From Rhodobacteraceae bacterium QY30 (GTDB lineage Bacteria > Pseudomonadota > Alphaproteobacteria > Rhodobacterales > Rhodobacteraceae), in NCBI GenBank assembly GCA_002356635.1, contig CP023454.1, forward strand, positions 1,720,501 to 1,784,500: a stretch of DNA of 64,000 nt, given 5' to 3'. The stretch's first letter is position 1. Each line of letters begins with the position of its first letter. Of the stretch, positions 17,372 through 26,732 are shown one piece after another. Position numbers and translations under genes: made by a program. The notes under the pieces are model-generated. The model worked only from the letters and a program-made list of their open reading frames with translations, made no database searches and was not told where the DNA came from.

Positions 17372-19795
17372 TTAAAACAGAAAATCCGATGCACTGAGCG
17401 CGGCGAGGCTGACACCGATCAGACGGATGCTGTCGCCATTGCCGGCGTCGATCAGCGTATCGCTTCCCGACTGGACCATGTGGTTTGCGGTCAGGTCCGC
17501 CCAGTCGCTGATCCCGGCCACGCCCTGAAGGTCGATCACCTCGGCGGTTGAGAGCACGTCGAAACCCACAACCGTGTCGGCGCCGTCCCCGGTGACGAAG
17601 ATAAAGACATCGTCCCCATCCCCCCCGATCAGCCGGTCATTCCCGGTGCCGCCGAACAGCATGTCATTGCCCGGGTCGCCGGACAGGGTATCGGCACCGT
17701 CATCGCCGTAGATCCGGTCGTCACCCATCCCGCCAGACAGGAAGTCGGCACCAGCATCGCCGTGCAGGGTGTCGTTGGCGTTGTTGCCGAACAACCGGTC
17801 GTTGTCGATGCCGCCAAAGATCCAGTCATCGCCATCGCCGCCGGAAAGCGTGTCGTTCCCGTCCTCGCCGCGGATCACGTCATTGTCTCCCGCGCCATTC
17901 GCCCAGTCATCGCCCAGGCCGCCCAGAAGGGTGTCAAGGCCGAAGCCGCCGTTCAGCGTGTCGCCGCCGCTGCCTCCGTCCAGCAGGTCATCGCCCGCGT
18001 CCCCGATCAGCTGGTCCCCGTCATCGGAGCCATAGAGACTATCTGCGCCCAGACCGCCCCGCATCCAGTCCATGCCGATGCCCCCGTCCAGCCGATCATT
18101 GCCATAGCCGCCGTCCAGCGTGTCGTCGCCCGCGCCGCCCGTCAGGTTGTCATGATCGCCCTCGCCGAAGAGCAGGTCGTTCCCGTCGCCGCCGTTGACC
18201 CAGTCATTTCCCAGCCCGCCGCGCAACGTATCATTCCCTGCGTCACCCGACATCCGGTCGATTCCGGCTTCTCCGAGCAGCGAGTCGTCCCCCAACCCGC
18301 CCCAGAGCGTGTCGGCCCCCAGTCCGCCATAGGCCAGATCCGCGCCGTCGCCACCCGACAGCAGGTCGCCCTCGGCGCCGCCCATCAGGACATCGTCGCC
18401 CAAGCCGCCCCACAGGGTATCTCGGCCGTCGTCGCCCATCAGTTGATCATGGCCGGCGCCGCCGTTCAGCATGTCGAAACCGATCCCCCCATAAAGGGTG
18501 TCCTGGTCGGCCTCTCCGAACAGCTGGTCGTCACCGTCTCCGCCGACGATCCCGTCATTGCCGAAACTGCCCCGCAGGACATCGTTCCCCGCTTCGCCCC
18601 ACATCCGGTCGGCGCCGGATTCGCCCAGGATCGAGTCGTTTCCAAGTCCGCCCCAAAGCGCATCATCGGCCGCACCGCCCGCCAGCGTGTCGTCGCCGTC
18701 ATCGCCCGACAGCGCGTCGTTCCCGAAGCCACCCATCAGGCTGTCGTTCCCGGCTTCGCCCCACAGGCTGTCGTTGCCCCCGCCGCCCAGCACGGTGTCG
18801 GCGCCTGCGCCGGCCCAGATGGCGTTGGCCACCGCGTTGCCGGTGATCCGGTCAAGGCCCGCACCGGTGCGGGCATTTTCGATCACCGTGTCGCGGGCGA
18901 TCTGAAAGGTGCCGAACAGCCCGTTGATGTCCGAAATCGTTTCGGGCCGCAGGTCGAGCACCTGCGAGGCCCCGCGAGATCCCAGGTCGATCAGGTCCGT
19001 CCCGCCGGTGTCGAAGATCGTCAGGGCGTAGCCTTGCGTCAGGGCATAGATCCCGTTTCCGGTGTTCTGTCCGTCGCCATAGACCGTGTCGCCGCTCCGG
19101 GCCTGTCCGCCCGTTCCGTAAAGCCCCTGCATCGCGATGATGTCCGCCACCATCGGGGTCACGACATAAGCATAGGTATCGTTGATGTAGGTGTTTTCCC
19201 ACTGGCTGAAGTAGGACATCACCGTCGCCTGCCAGCTGTCGTTGGCGTAAAGCGCATTGGTCGGGTAACCGGCCGTCCCGTTGTAGGTGCCGGCGTGCCC
19301 CAGGCCCAGAGCATGACCGATCTCGTGCAGGTAGGTCTGGTAGCCGTAGCTGCCGACGGTCGTGCCGTAGCTGCTGATCCAGTCCCGCGCAATATTGATC
19401 GTGCTGGATACGATGGTGTTGCCATAGCCTGCAAATCCGGCATAGGCGCTTCCCGCCACCTCGTCGTCGAAGGTCAGTTTTGCGCCGCCGACCTGTTCCC
19501 GGAACAGGATCCCGGTGACCTCGGACCAGGCTTGCAGCGCGGCTCGCGCCAGCGCCGCGCCTTCGGCGGTCAGTCCCGACACGTCGAAACTGAGAACGCC
19601 GGCATTTGCGTTCAGATCATAGCTCCAGGTCTTGCCCCAGTAGGCGGTGTTCAACTGATAGGCGATCTCGTCATTGGTGTAGATCGGCAGGCCGTTCGGC
19701 GCGACGCCAAGAGTGCCGGCGGTCAGGGTGGTCAGGCCTTCGTAATCGCACCGGCCGGTGTCGACCGGGCGCAGGGTATTGCAGATCATGCACAC
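17372..19795 (-). CDS. Secreted M10 (serralysin-like) metalloprotease with RTX repeats
   Basis: 807 residues. The metzincin zinc site HEIGHALGLGH is at 157-167 (His157, Glu158, His161, His167), with the Met-turn MSYF at 193-196, so the active site is intact. The catalytic part is about 1-230. From about 300 to 745 the protein is an array of GGxGxDxLx calcium-binding repeats, followed by an M10-C end (DVFIFVTGDGADTVVGFDVL). The array is far longer than in classical serralysins (about 480 residues in total). Export is expected by a type I system, not encoded here. Start: GTG at 19795 giving MCMIC, with GGAG ten bases upstream; ATG at 19789 is the alternative. A small exported protein gene lies 16 bp upstream. 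Confidence 0.92.
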   Translation of the reverse strand: MCMICNTLRPVDTGRCDYEGLTTLTAGTLGVAPNGLPIYTNDEIAYQLNTAYWGKTWSYDLNANAGVLSFDVSGLTAEGAALARAALQAWSEVTGILFREQVGGAKLTFDDEVAGSAYAGFAGYGNTIVSSTINIARDWISSYGTTVGSYGYQTYLHEIGHALGLGHAGTYNGTAGYPTNALYANDSWQATVMSYFSQWENTYINDTYAYVVTPMVADIIAMQGLYGTGGQARSGDTVYGDGQNTGNGIYALTQGYALTIFDTGGTDLIDLGSRGASQVLDLRPETISDINGLFGTFQIARDTVIENARTGAGLDRITGNAVANAIWAGAGADTVLGGGGNDSLWGEAGNDSLMGGFGNDALSGDDGDDTLAGGAADDALWGGLGNDSILGESGADRMWGEAGNDVLRGSFGNDGIVGGDGDDQLFGEADQDTLYGGIGFDMLNGGAGHDQLMGDDGRDTLWGGLGDDVLMGGAEGDLLSGGDGADLAYGGLGADTLWGGLGDDSLLGEAGIDRMSGDAGNDTLRGGLGNDWVNGGDGNDLLFGEGDHDNLTGGAGDDTLDGGYGNDRLDGGIGMDWMRGGLGADSLYGSDDGDQLIGDAGDDLLDGGSGGDTLNGGFGLDTLLGGLGDDWANGAGDNDVIRGEDGNDTLSGGDGDDWIFGGIDNDRLFGNNANDTLHGDAGADFLSGGMGDDRIYGDDGADTLSGDPGNDMLFGGTGNDRLIGGDGDDVFIFVTGDGADTVVGFDVLSTAEVIDLQGVAGISDWADLTANHMVQSGSDTLIDAGNGDSIRLIGVSLAALSASDFLF

Positions 19796-19811
19796 GGGGA
19801 ACGGTCTCCGG

Positions 19812-20207
19812 TCAGTTCGGCGCAGACAGCGCCTGGGTCAGGATGGGTCGGGCCAGCGCGGCCAGAACGGCGGCAAGCTGGCCCGGGGCAAGGCTTTCGG
19901 GCGCGCCGTCGATCAGCATCACGGTCGCCTCCTCGGTCGTCAGGTCCGGCTGATCAGGCCGCGCCACCTTCAGCCGTCCCGAAACCTGCGTCGGCGATTG
20001 GTGCGTCAGGGACAGCGTCACGCTAAGGCGCGCGGGATCGTCGGTAAAACGGGCTTCCGGCAAGCGGGCGGACAGCTCCGCCACCAGCGCCGCGCAATAG
20101 GGCGCGGGGGCTTCGGGGCACAGCACCTGCACCGGCGTCACCGGATCCGCGGCCATCAGACCGCTTGCCGCAAGGACAGAGGCCAGCAGGGGCGGGGCAA
20201 GGCGCAA
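19812..20207 (-). CDS. Small exported protein upstream of M10 protease
   Basis: 131 residues if the TTG at 20207 is the start; CCGGAG lies six bases upstream and the encoded N-terminus (LRLAPPLLASVLAASGLMAA) is a good signal peptide. The mature part has two cysteines (VLCPEAPAPYCAAL) and ends in hydrophobic helices. No family recognised. It is 16 bp upstream of the protease on the same strand, so the two are probably co-transcribed. A periplasmic inhibitor or accessory role is possible, but it does not resemble the known serralysin inhibitor fold by eye. The frame stays open far upstream, so the start is uncertain. Confidence 0.6.
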   Translation of the reverse strand: MRLAPPLLASVLAASGLMAADPVTPVQVLCPEAPAPYCAALVAELSARLPEARFTDDPARLSVTLSLTHQSPTQVSGRLKVARPDQPDLTTEEATVMLIDGAPESLAPGQLAAVLAALARPILTQALSAPN

Positions 20208-20432
20208 CTTCGACTCCGGGGAACAGTCACGCTCCGGTTCTACAGCCGGGGTCCCACGGCATGAGGGCCGGGTTGTGGCATCATTGCGACTTTTCGGACG
20301 CGAACTGGCATCAATATTCGGCGTAACTGGAATTTGCTTCCCAGTGTGAAACAACAGACCCGTAGGCATCTCTTGCCATTGTCCACCGGTTCCGCGCCAA
20401 TACCCGCATGATGCGATAGAGAAGGACCACCC

Positions 20433-21287
20433 ATGAAACTGCTGCGCTATGGCGACAAGGGGCGTGAAAAGCCCGGCCTTCTGGACCGCTCGGGCCGCGT
20501 GCGCGACCTTTCGGCCCATCTGGACGACATCGCGGGCGTGGCCTTGCTGCCCGACAGCATCGCGCGCCTCCGCACGCTTGACCCCGAGCGCCTGCCGCTG
20601 GTCGAAGGCACCCCACAGGCTGACCTGGGCCTTGGGCCATGCGTGGGGCAGGTGGGCAAGTTCGTCGCCATCGGGCTGAACTATGCAGACCACGCCGCCG
20701 AGACCGGGGCCGCCGTCCCGTCCGAGCCGATCGTCTTCGGGAAGTGGACCAGCTCGATCAGCGGACCCGACGACGACGTGGAACTGCCGCGCGGGTCGGT
20801 CAAGACCGACTGGGAAGTCGAACTGGGTGTGGTTATCGGCGAGGGCGGCAAGTACATTGACGAGGACCGGGCGCTGGCGCATGTCGCGGGCTACTGCCTG
20901 GTCAACGACATCTCGGAACGCGAATGGCAGGGCGAACGCGGCGGCACCTGGGCCAAGGGAAAGGGGTTCGACACCTTCGGCCCGATCGGTCCCTGGCTGG
21001 TGACACCGGACGAGATCGCCGATGTCGCCGCACTTCCCATGTGGCTGGAGGTCGACGGACACCGCTACCAGCAGGGTTCGACGGCGACGATGATCTTCGG
21101 TGTCGCCCGGATCATCTCCTACGTCTCGCAATGCATGTCGCTGCACCCCGGCGACGTGATCACCACCGGCACACCGCCGGGCGTCGGGATGGGACAGAAG
21201 CCGCCGGTCTACCTGCGGGGCGGCGAGGTCATGCGGCTGGGCATCGAGGGCCTGGGCACGCAGACCCAGCGGGTCGTGCGCGGCTGA
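20433..21287 (+). CDS. Fumarylacetoacetate hydrolase (FAH) family protein
   Basis: 284 residues; an N-terminal small domain (MKLLRYGDKGREKPGLLD) and the FAH catalytic domain from about 70. Family landmarks: IGLNYADHAAETG, then PIVFGKWTSSISGP, the metal-binding EVELGVVIG, NDISEREWQ, KGFDTFGPIGPWLV and the closing GDVITTGTPPGVG. The nearest annotated types are ureidoglycolate lyase and 2-keto-4-pentenoate/acylpyruvate hydrolases; which one cannot be read from sequence. Single gene, divergent from the secreted-protein genes, with GAAGGA before the ATG. Confidence 0.88.
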   Translation: MKLLRYGDKGREKPGLLDRSGRVRDLSAHLDDIAGVALLPDSIARLRTLDPERLPLVEGTPQADLGLGPCVGQVGKFVAIGLNYADHAAETGAAVPSEPIVFGKWTSSISGPDDDVELPRGSVKTDWEVELGVVIGEGGKYIDEDRALAHVAGYCLVNDISEREWQGERGGTWAKGKGFDTFGPIGPWLVTPDEIADVAALPMWLEVDGHRYQQGSTATMIFGVARIISYVSQCMSLHPGDVITTGTPPGVGMGQKPPVYLRGGEVMRLGIEGLGTQTQRVVRG

Positions 21288-21333
21288 CGGGCCTGCGGAT
21301 GGAACAGGCCCCGGTCCGGAGCGATGCCTTCGG

Positions 21334-22842
21334 TCAGGCGGGATCTTCGGCGGGGGGCGTCTGTTCCAGGATCTCGGCCACCTCGCGCAGGACCACCCGC
21401 GCCACCGGAATGTTTGATCCGTCGCGCCGGAGCAGGGCAAAGACGAAGCGTTCGGCCCGGACATCAACGGGCCGGATCAGCAGTGCCGTGGTCGCATGGG
21501 TCAGCAGCACTTCCTCGGCCGGTTCGGTCTGGCGCAGCAGTTGCATCGCGCGGGCCTGCGTGGACACGATCAGCGCCGCCGCGATGCCCAGGCTGCGCAC
21601 CTCGCTTTCGATGCCGTTGTAACAGCGCAGGATCTCGCCCGTGCCGGTCTGGACGACCCCGGCCGCCAGCACACCATCGAGGTCCGACACCATCCGCGCC
21701 ACATCGGGCGCCGCAGCCGGGGCCGGGCGCACGGCGGGGACGTCCGCCGCCGCGCGGCTTCCCGAGCGGCGGAAGGCGGCGTCGGCCCCGGTTTCGCCGC
21801 TGCGGGGCAGGTCGCGGCTGTGGGGCTTGAACAGCACCACCTGCGCCTCGGGCGTCGCGTCTTCCGGCGCCGGTCCCTCTTGCAGACCGCGGTCGGGGGC
21901 ATCCAGAACCGGTTCGGCCTGCACGGCCCGGACGTCGGGCACCGGGGCCGGGTCCGTGACCGCCGGGTCCGATCCGTCCGCCTCTTGCGCGGCCTCGATC
22001 GCGGCCCAGTCGGACGCAGTCGGGGCGGGAATGTCCTGAAGCGCCTGCGGCGCGGATGTCACCGATCGACGCTCGATCGAAGGCACCTGGCGGGGCAGGG
22101 CCGGGCTGTCCGTGGGCGGGAAGGCCGCCGAGGCGGCCTCACCCCGGGCGCCGAACAGTTCCTGCGCCAGATCCAGGATATACTTGCCGCCGGTATCGGC
22201 CCAGGCGGTTTCATCCCGGCTTGAGGCCTCGATCAGATCGGGGGCGCCGCCCATGAAGATCACGTTGGCGAAATAGCTGGCGGCCTCGCGTTCCAGGCGT
22301 CGCATGATCTTGTCGCAATCGGCATTGCTGCGCAGCTTGTCCGCCCGCGACAGAAGCAGGACCGAACGCGAGCGCAACCCGCGCGGCAGATCCTCGATGA
22401 AGGACTTTTCACTCAGCCGCCAGGCTTGCGAGCTGATGGAACACCAGATCAGCATGTCGGCTGACGCCACCAGCGCGCGGGCCTCGTCCTCCCAGACGCC
22501 GTCGGCGCGGGCCGGAACCTCGATCAGCTCGACCCCGCGCAGCGCCGGGAAGGGCACCGTAACGTGGATTTCCGTCGCCACGCCGGTTTCGATGGCATCG
22601 AGGATGCTGTCGGCGGGGCGCTGGCTTCCGTCCAGCGCCGGATAGCTGACGGCGAAGCTGTCGCCGTGGCGGATGCGGATCGGGGGCGCCTTGAGCCCGC
22701 CGAATGCGCTGGGGAGCAACCGGTGGCGCAGGACGGCGTTGATCGCCGTGGACTTGCCGGACGAGAATTCCCCGGCCACGACCAGGCGCAGCGGCTCGGG
22801 AAGGGCGGGCGTCGGGCTGTCGTGAATGCGTCCAAGTGCCAT
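21334..22842 (-). CDS. Dynamin-like GTPase with C-terminal Roadblock/LC7-like region
   Basis: 502 residues. The N-terminal GTPase region has a P-loop GEFSSGKST at 24-32. The G3 element is degenerate (IEVPARADG in place of DTPG) and the G4 reads SRADKL rather than NKxD, so GTP hydrolysis may be weak or lost. Residues 240-390 are a Pro/Ala-rich, low-complexity linker. Residues 390-490 (VARMVSDLDGVLAAGVVQTG ... LLTHATTALLIRPV) resemble a Roadblock/LC7 (MglB-like) domain, a fold that regulates small GTPases; this assignment is by pattern. The ATG overlaps the stop of the upstream dynamin-like gene (TGATG), so the two proteins are translationally coupled. Confidence 0.75.
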   Translation of the reverse strand: MALGRIHDSPTPALPEPLRLVVAGEFSSGKSTAINAVLRHRLLPSAFGGLKAPPIRIRHGDSFAVSYPALDGSQRPADSILDAIETGVATEIHVTVPFPALRGVELIEVPARADGVWEDEARALVASADMLIWCSISSQAWRLSEKSFIEDLPRGLRSRSVLLLSRADKLRSNADCDKIMRRLEREAASYFANVIFMGGAPDLIEASSRDETAWADTGGKYILDLAQELFGARGEAASAAFPPTDSPALPRQVPSIERRSVTSAPQALQDIPAPTASDWAAIEAAQEADGSDPAVTDPAPVPDVRAVQAEPVLDAPDRGLQEGPAPEDATPEAQVVLFKPHSRDLPRSGETGADAAFRRSGSRAAADVPAVRPAPAAAPDVARMVSDLDGVLAAGVVQTGTGEILRCYNGIESEVRSLGIAAALIVSTQARAMQLLRQTEPAEEVLLTHATTALLIRPVDVRAERFVFALLRRDGSNIPVARVVLREVAEILEQTPPAEDPA

Positions 22843-24968
22843 CAGGCCGCTCCTCTCTCTGCGGCGCGCGCAACGCCCCGCAGGCGTTCCGCCTCAAGCG
22901 TGTAAAGCGTGGTGCGCCGTTCCAGGTCGCGCAGGTCATCGCGGATGCGGTCGCGCAACCGTTCCCGCAGTTCAACCCCGTCGACCACGTTGTCGAGCGA
23001 GGTCACCTCGGCTTCAAGCTGTTCGACGTTCTGGTCGATGGCGTTCGTGCAAAGCCGCGACAGAAGCTGCAACCGCTGAAGCGCGGTCTGCAGCCGTTCG
23101 ATCAGGCCCGCTTCGAAGATGCCGATCAGGTTCTCGGTCGCCGGATGGATTTCGGCCATCACCGCGCGGCTCAGCGCCTCGATGGTGCGCTTCTGGTCGG
23201 CACCGCGGCGCCAGAAGTTCCAGCCGCCCTTGCGCGAGGCTTCGACCGACAGGGTCTGGAGCGTGGCCGGAACCGCGGGCACGATCTCGCCCGAGGGCAG
23301 GTCGTCGCGGCTGAAGAAGGCGCCCGCGTCGTCCAGGAATTCCTCTCCCATGCGGGCGGCCTGGGCGGCGGCTTCGATCACCACCGCATCCAGCCGGTCG
23401 CGCGCCGCGCCATAGGCCGCCACCGTGGCGTCCTCCAGCTGCGCGCGAAGCGGCAGCAGGTCCACCTCGAAGCTGCGCGTGCCGCTATGGCCCGCCAGCG
23501 CCTCGGCGATGTTGGCGCCTTCGGTCTCCAGATAGGACTGGCAGATCATGTCCAGGTCGCGGCGCAGCGCGATCCAGCTGTTGTTCAGTGCCATCTGCGC
23601 CCGGTTCTCGGTGGTCGCGTAAAGCTTTTCCAGATCGGCCCCGACCTGTCTGGAGCGCGCTTCCTCGGTGGCCAGACGCGCCTGCACGGTGCCCAGGGCG
23701 CTGCCGTCCACGCTGTTCAGCCGATGGCCAAGCTGGCTGGCCTGCGTCGTCGCGATCGAACGCAGCGCCTCGATCACCGCAAGCGTCTGCGCGGTCTCCT
23801 CGGCCAGGAACCGCGGACCCACCGCTGTGTCGATGGCATCCGAAATCGCCTGTTTCACCGACTTCAGGCCCGAGGCGAGGATCAGCCGTTCCACCGGATC
23901 GGCCGGAACCGGCACCTCCATCCGGGCAAGGTAGGCCTCCATCTCGGGGCTTTGCGCCAGACGGCGCAGGCGCGCGGGCTCGGTCCCTGGATCCAGCGCC
24001 AGTTCCGCCCAGTAGGCCGAACCGAGGATCAGCGTGAAGTCGCGGTCGGGGATCGCGGCGCGGATCCGGGCGCTGACATCGGCGCGGACGGCGGCGGCGT
24101 TCTCGACAAAGTCCTCGATCTCGTCGAGGCGGTTGACGAAGACGATGATCTCCTTGCCCTTGTGACGGGCAAGCATCCGGATCAGTGCCAGGTCGACCTC
24201 GGTCAGCGCCTGGTGGGCCGACAGGGTCACGATGAAGATGTCGCTTTCCGCAAGGCTCCGGCAGGTGAATTCATCGCGGACAAGGAAGGGATCGTTCACA
24301 CCGGGCGTATCGGTGACGATCGCCGGCACTGCGAAATCGCCCGCCGGAAAGAAGATATCCGCCGATTGCGTGATCGCGGCGTAGCGGCCCTGCGGCTGGT
24401 CGGCGTCGGCATCATCGGCCGGCCCGGCGCAGACATAGCGTTCCAGCATCTCGCGCCCGACGACATCGTACTGGTGCTTGGTTCCCAGCAGCAGGTCGTA
24501 GAACCGACCCAGGCGGCGTTGGGCGCGGGTGCGCATCTCCTCGGTCTGGCGCGTCAGGACTTCGGCGCGGAACCCGGGCAGCATTTCCTCGGTCATCCGG
24601 CGGGTGTCGCCGTCGCCGGTGATGATCCGCTGCCAGGCCTGTTCGTCGAAGAAGTGGAAGGCGGCGCCGCTGGCCGGATCGCCGGGCAGGCCAAAGCGCA
24701 TGTTGGTCACGACCGAGGTCCAGGGGTTGACCTCGGAGGGCAGGAAGCCCGGGCGCCCGATCAGGGCCGACAGGAAGGTGGACTTGCCCGCTTTGACCTG
24801 GCCCACCGCCGCGATCCGGGCCTGCCACCCGCGCACGCGTCCGATTTCATCGCGCAGTGCCTGCGTGAATTCCGCCGGACAGGCGCGCTGCAGGTTGCCC
24901 AGCGTCTGGGTGAGGGACTCCAGGGCCTGGGCCTGTTTCTGTCCGATGGAAAATCCGCTTTCTGCCAT
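22842..24968 (-). CDS. Dynamin-family GTPase
   Basis: 708 residues. GTPase motifs are complete: G1 GQVKAGKST at 56-64, G2 Thr84 in NPWTSVVT, G3 DTPGV at 220-224 and G4 NRLDE at 279-283. About 400 residues of helical, charged stalk sequence follow, with a basic-hydrophobic patch GGWNFWRRGADQKRT near 590 that could touch membrane (inference). Bacterial dynamin-like proteins remodel or repair membranes, and are often encoded as tandem pairs. Start: ATG at 24968 (MAESGFSIGQ). First gene of a two-gene unit. Confidence 0.87.
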   Translation of the reverse strand: MAESGFSIGQKQAQALESLTQTLGNLQRACPAEFTQALRDEIGRVRGWQARIAAVGQVKAGKSTFLSALIGRPGFLPSEVNPWTSVVTNMRFGLPGDPASGAAFHFFDEQAWQRIITGDGDTRRMTEEMLPGFRAEVLTRQTEEMRTRAQRRLGRFYDLLLGTKHQYDVVGREMLERYVCAGPADDADADQPQGRYAAITQSADIFFPAGDFAVPAIVTDTPGVNDPFLVRDEFTCRSLAESDIFIVTLSAHQALTEVDLALIRMLARHKGKEIIVFVNRLDEIEDFVENAAAVRADVSARIRAAIPDRDFTLILGSAYWAELALDPGTEPARLRRLAQSPEMEAYLARMEVPVPADPVERLILASGLKSVKQAISDAIDTAVGPRFLAEETAQTLAVIEALRSIATTQASQLGHRLNSVDGSALGTVQARLATEEARSRQVGADLEKLYATTENRAQMALNNSWIALRRDLDMICQSYLETEGANIAEALAGHSGTRSFEVDLLPLRAQLEDATVAAYGAARDRLDAVVIEAAAQAARMGEEFLDDAGAFFSRDDLPSGEIVPAVPATLQTLSVEASRKGGWNFWRRGADQKRTIEALSRAVMAEIHPATENLIGIFEAGLIERLQTALQRLQLLSRLCTNAIDQNVEQLEAEVTSLDNVVDGVELRERLRDRIRDDLRDLERRTTLYTLEAERLRGVARAAERGAA

Positions 24969-25139
24969 AAACCCGCACCAAGCCTGCGCCGCGCGCCCGG
25001 GGGCACGCGGCCTTTGCCACATGTTCCTTCTGAACTTTCAGGGAAATAGTGGCTTCAATGTGTCGGCTTGTCGGCATTTCATTGAATACGGATGCGCACC
25101 GATCCGGCTTCAATCGCAGTATTGTCAGGGTCTTGCGCC

Positions 25140-25454
25140 TTATCCGCAGGTGACGCCGACAATCAGCCCCATCCGGTCGAGGTGAACGTTGACGCGGGTC
25201 GGGCTGTAGTCCTGCGTGACCGCATGGCCGGGGCGGATGATGCGCAGGGACGGGCCCTTCATCGCCGCCGGAATCGCCGTGGCCGGCTGGCCGATCAGCG
25301 TCTGAAGCGGTCCGGCGCCGCAGGTGTCAGGCTGGGCGGCCGGGACGCCGGGGCGGACGACCGTCGTCGTCGATTCAGTGGAGCAGGCCGCCAGCGCCAG
25401 CGTCATCGCGGCGAGGACCGTGGGCAGGCGAAGGAAGGCTGTATTCGTATGCAT
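25140..25454 (-). CDS. Lipoprotein of the I78 peptidase-inhibitor family
   Basis: 104 residues. An N-terminal lipoprotein signal ends in ALAACS, giving an acylated Cys. The mature part carries the I78 pattern: CGAGPLQTLIGQPATAI, then LRIIRPGHAVTQDY and RVNVHLDRMGLIVGVTCG with the paired cysteines. I78 proteins of this type inhibit serine proteases or related enzymes; the target here is unknown. Start: ATG at 25454 has GAGGAG seven bases upstream; the ATG six codons earlier lacks such a site. 171 bp upstream of the dynamin pair on the same strand, so probably separate. Confidence 0.88.
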   Translation of the reverse strand: MHTNTAFLRLPTVLAAMTLALAACSTESTTTVVRPGVPAAQPDTCGAGPLQTLIGQPATAIPAAMKGPSLRIIRPGHAVTQDYSPTRVNVHLDRMGLIVGVTCG

Positions 25455-25570
25455 TTGTATACTCCTCTTCATGTTGCATCGGACGGGTCAATCGGTGAAT
25501 GTCGCGCCGGAACGGCGGCGGGCACGGGAGGTGCGCGCGCGTCGCAGCACGACAGCATCAGGAGGACGAC

Positions 25571-26698
25571 ATGAGAACCCGCGCCGCAGTGGCCCTTCAG
25601 GCCGGAAAGCCGCTCGAAGTCATGGAAGTGAACCTTGACGGCCCGAAAGAGGGCGAAGTCATGGTCGAGATCAAGGCGACCGGCATCTGCCACACGGACG
25701 AATTCACCCTGTCGGGCGCTGACCCGGAGGGGCTGTTCCCGGCGATCCTCGGGCACGAGGGCGCGGGCGTCGTCGTCGAGGTGGGGGCAGGGGTCAAGTC
25801 GCTGAAGCCGGGCGATCACGTCATCCCGCTTTACACGCCGGAGTGCCGCGAATGCCCGTCGTGCCTGTCGCGCAAGACCAACCTCTGCACCTCGATCCGG
25901 GCGACGCAGGGCAAGGGCCTGATGCCGGATGGCACGACGCGGTTTTCCATGCTCGATGGCACGCCGATCCTGCATTACATGGGCTGCTCGACCTTCTCGA
26001 ACTACACCGTCCTGCCGGAAATCGCGTTGGCCAAGGTGCGGGAAGACGCGCCGTTCGACAAGATCTGCTACATCGGCTGCGGCGTGACGACGGGCGTGGG
26101 GGCGGTGCTGAATACGGCCAATGTGGAGGCGGGCGCCAAGGCGGTGGTCTTCGGTCTGGGCGGGATCGGCCTGAACGTGATCCAGGGCCTGCGGATGGCG
26201 GGCGCCGACATGATCATCGGCGTCGACCTGAACCCGGACCGCGAAGCCTGGGGCCGGCGCTTCGGCATGACCCATTTCGTCAATGCCCGTGAGGTCGGTG
26301 ACGTGGTGGCCCATATCGTGAACATGACGAAGACCCCCTTCGACCAGATCGGCGGCGCGGATTATTCCTTCGATTGCACCGGAAACGTCACCGTGATGCG
26401 GCAGGCGCTGGAATGCACCCACCGGGGCTGGGGCCAGTCCGTCGTGATCGGCGTGGCACCCGCAGGGGCCGAGATCCAGACGCGGCCCTTCCAGCTGGTC
26501 ACCGGCCGGGTCTGGAAAGGCACGGCCTTTGGCGGCGCCCGCGGCCGGACGGATGTTCCGCAGATCGTCGACTGGTACATGAACGGCAAGATCGAGATCG
26601 ACCCGATGATCACCCACATCCTGACCCTGGACGAGATCAACAAGGGCTTCGACCTGATGCACCGCGGGGAATCCATCCGCTCGGTCGTGGTCTACTGA
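25571..26698 (+). CDS. S-(hydroxymethyl)glutathione dehydrogenase / class III alcohol dehydrogenase
   Basis: 375-residue zinc enzyme for glutathione-dependent formaldehyde oxidation (also GSNO reduction). Catalytic zinc ligands Cys40 (GICHTDEF), His62 (LGHEGAG) and the later Cys in [13 protein letters not shown]; structural zinc Cys92, 95, 98 and 106 ([15 protein letters not shown]). Rossmann motif [12 protein letters not shown]. Length and motifs are standard for class III. Strong ribosome site GGAGG five bases before the ATG. The usual partner, S-formylglutathione hydrolase, is not adjacent. Formaldehyde detoxification would suit an organism that demethylates amines, as the 52-56 kb genes suggest (inference). 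Confidence 0.95.
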   Translation: MRTRAAVALQAGKPLEVMEVNLDGPKEGEVMVEIKATGICHTDEFTLSGADPEGLFPAILGHEGAGVVVEVGAGVKSLKPGDHVIPLYTPECRECPSCLSRKTNLCTSIRATQGKGLMPDGTTRFSMLDGTPILHYMGCSTFSNYTVLPEIALAKVREDAPFDKICYIGCGVTTGVGAVLNTANVEAGAKAVVFGLGGIGLNVIQGLRMAGADMIIGVDLNPDREAWGRRFGMTHFVNAREVGDVVAHIVNMTKTPFDQIGGADYSFDCTGNVTVMRQALECTHRGWGQSVVIGVAPAGAEIQTRPFQLVTGRVWKGTAFGGARGRTDVPQIVDWYMNGKIEIDPMITHILTLDEINKGFDLMHRGESIRSVVVY

Positions 26699-26732
26699 TC
26701 TGGGCGCTGCCGGCATCGGATGATCGCTGCGG

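Noticed and set aside
14900-18800. Regular short DNA repeats that could suggest a CRISPR array or satellite
   Set aside because: The period and sequence follow the 9-residue (27-bp) RTX coding repeats; there are no constant repeats with unique spacers.
17762-20026. A 754-codon open frame on the plus strand opposite the M10 protease
   Set aside because: It is the complement of the repetitive RTX coding sequence. The repeated Val/Ala-rich product merely mirrors the GGxGxD repeats.
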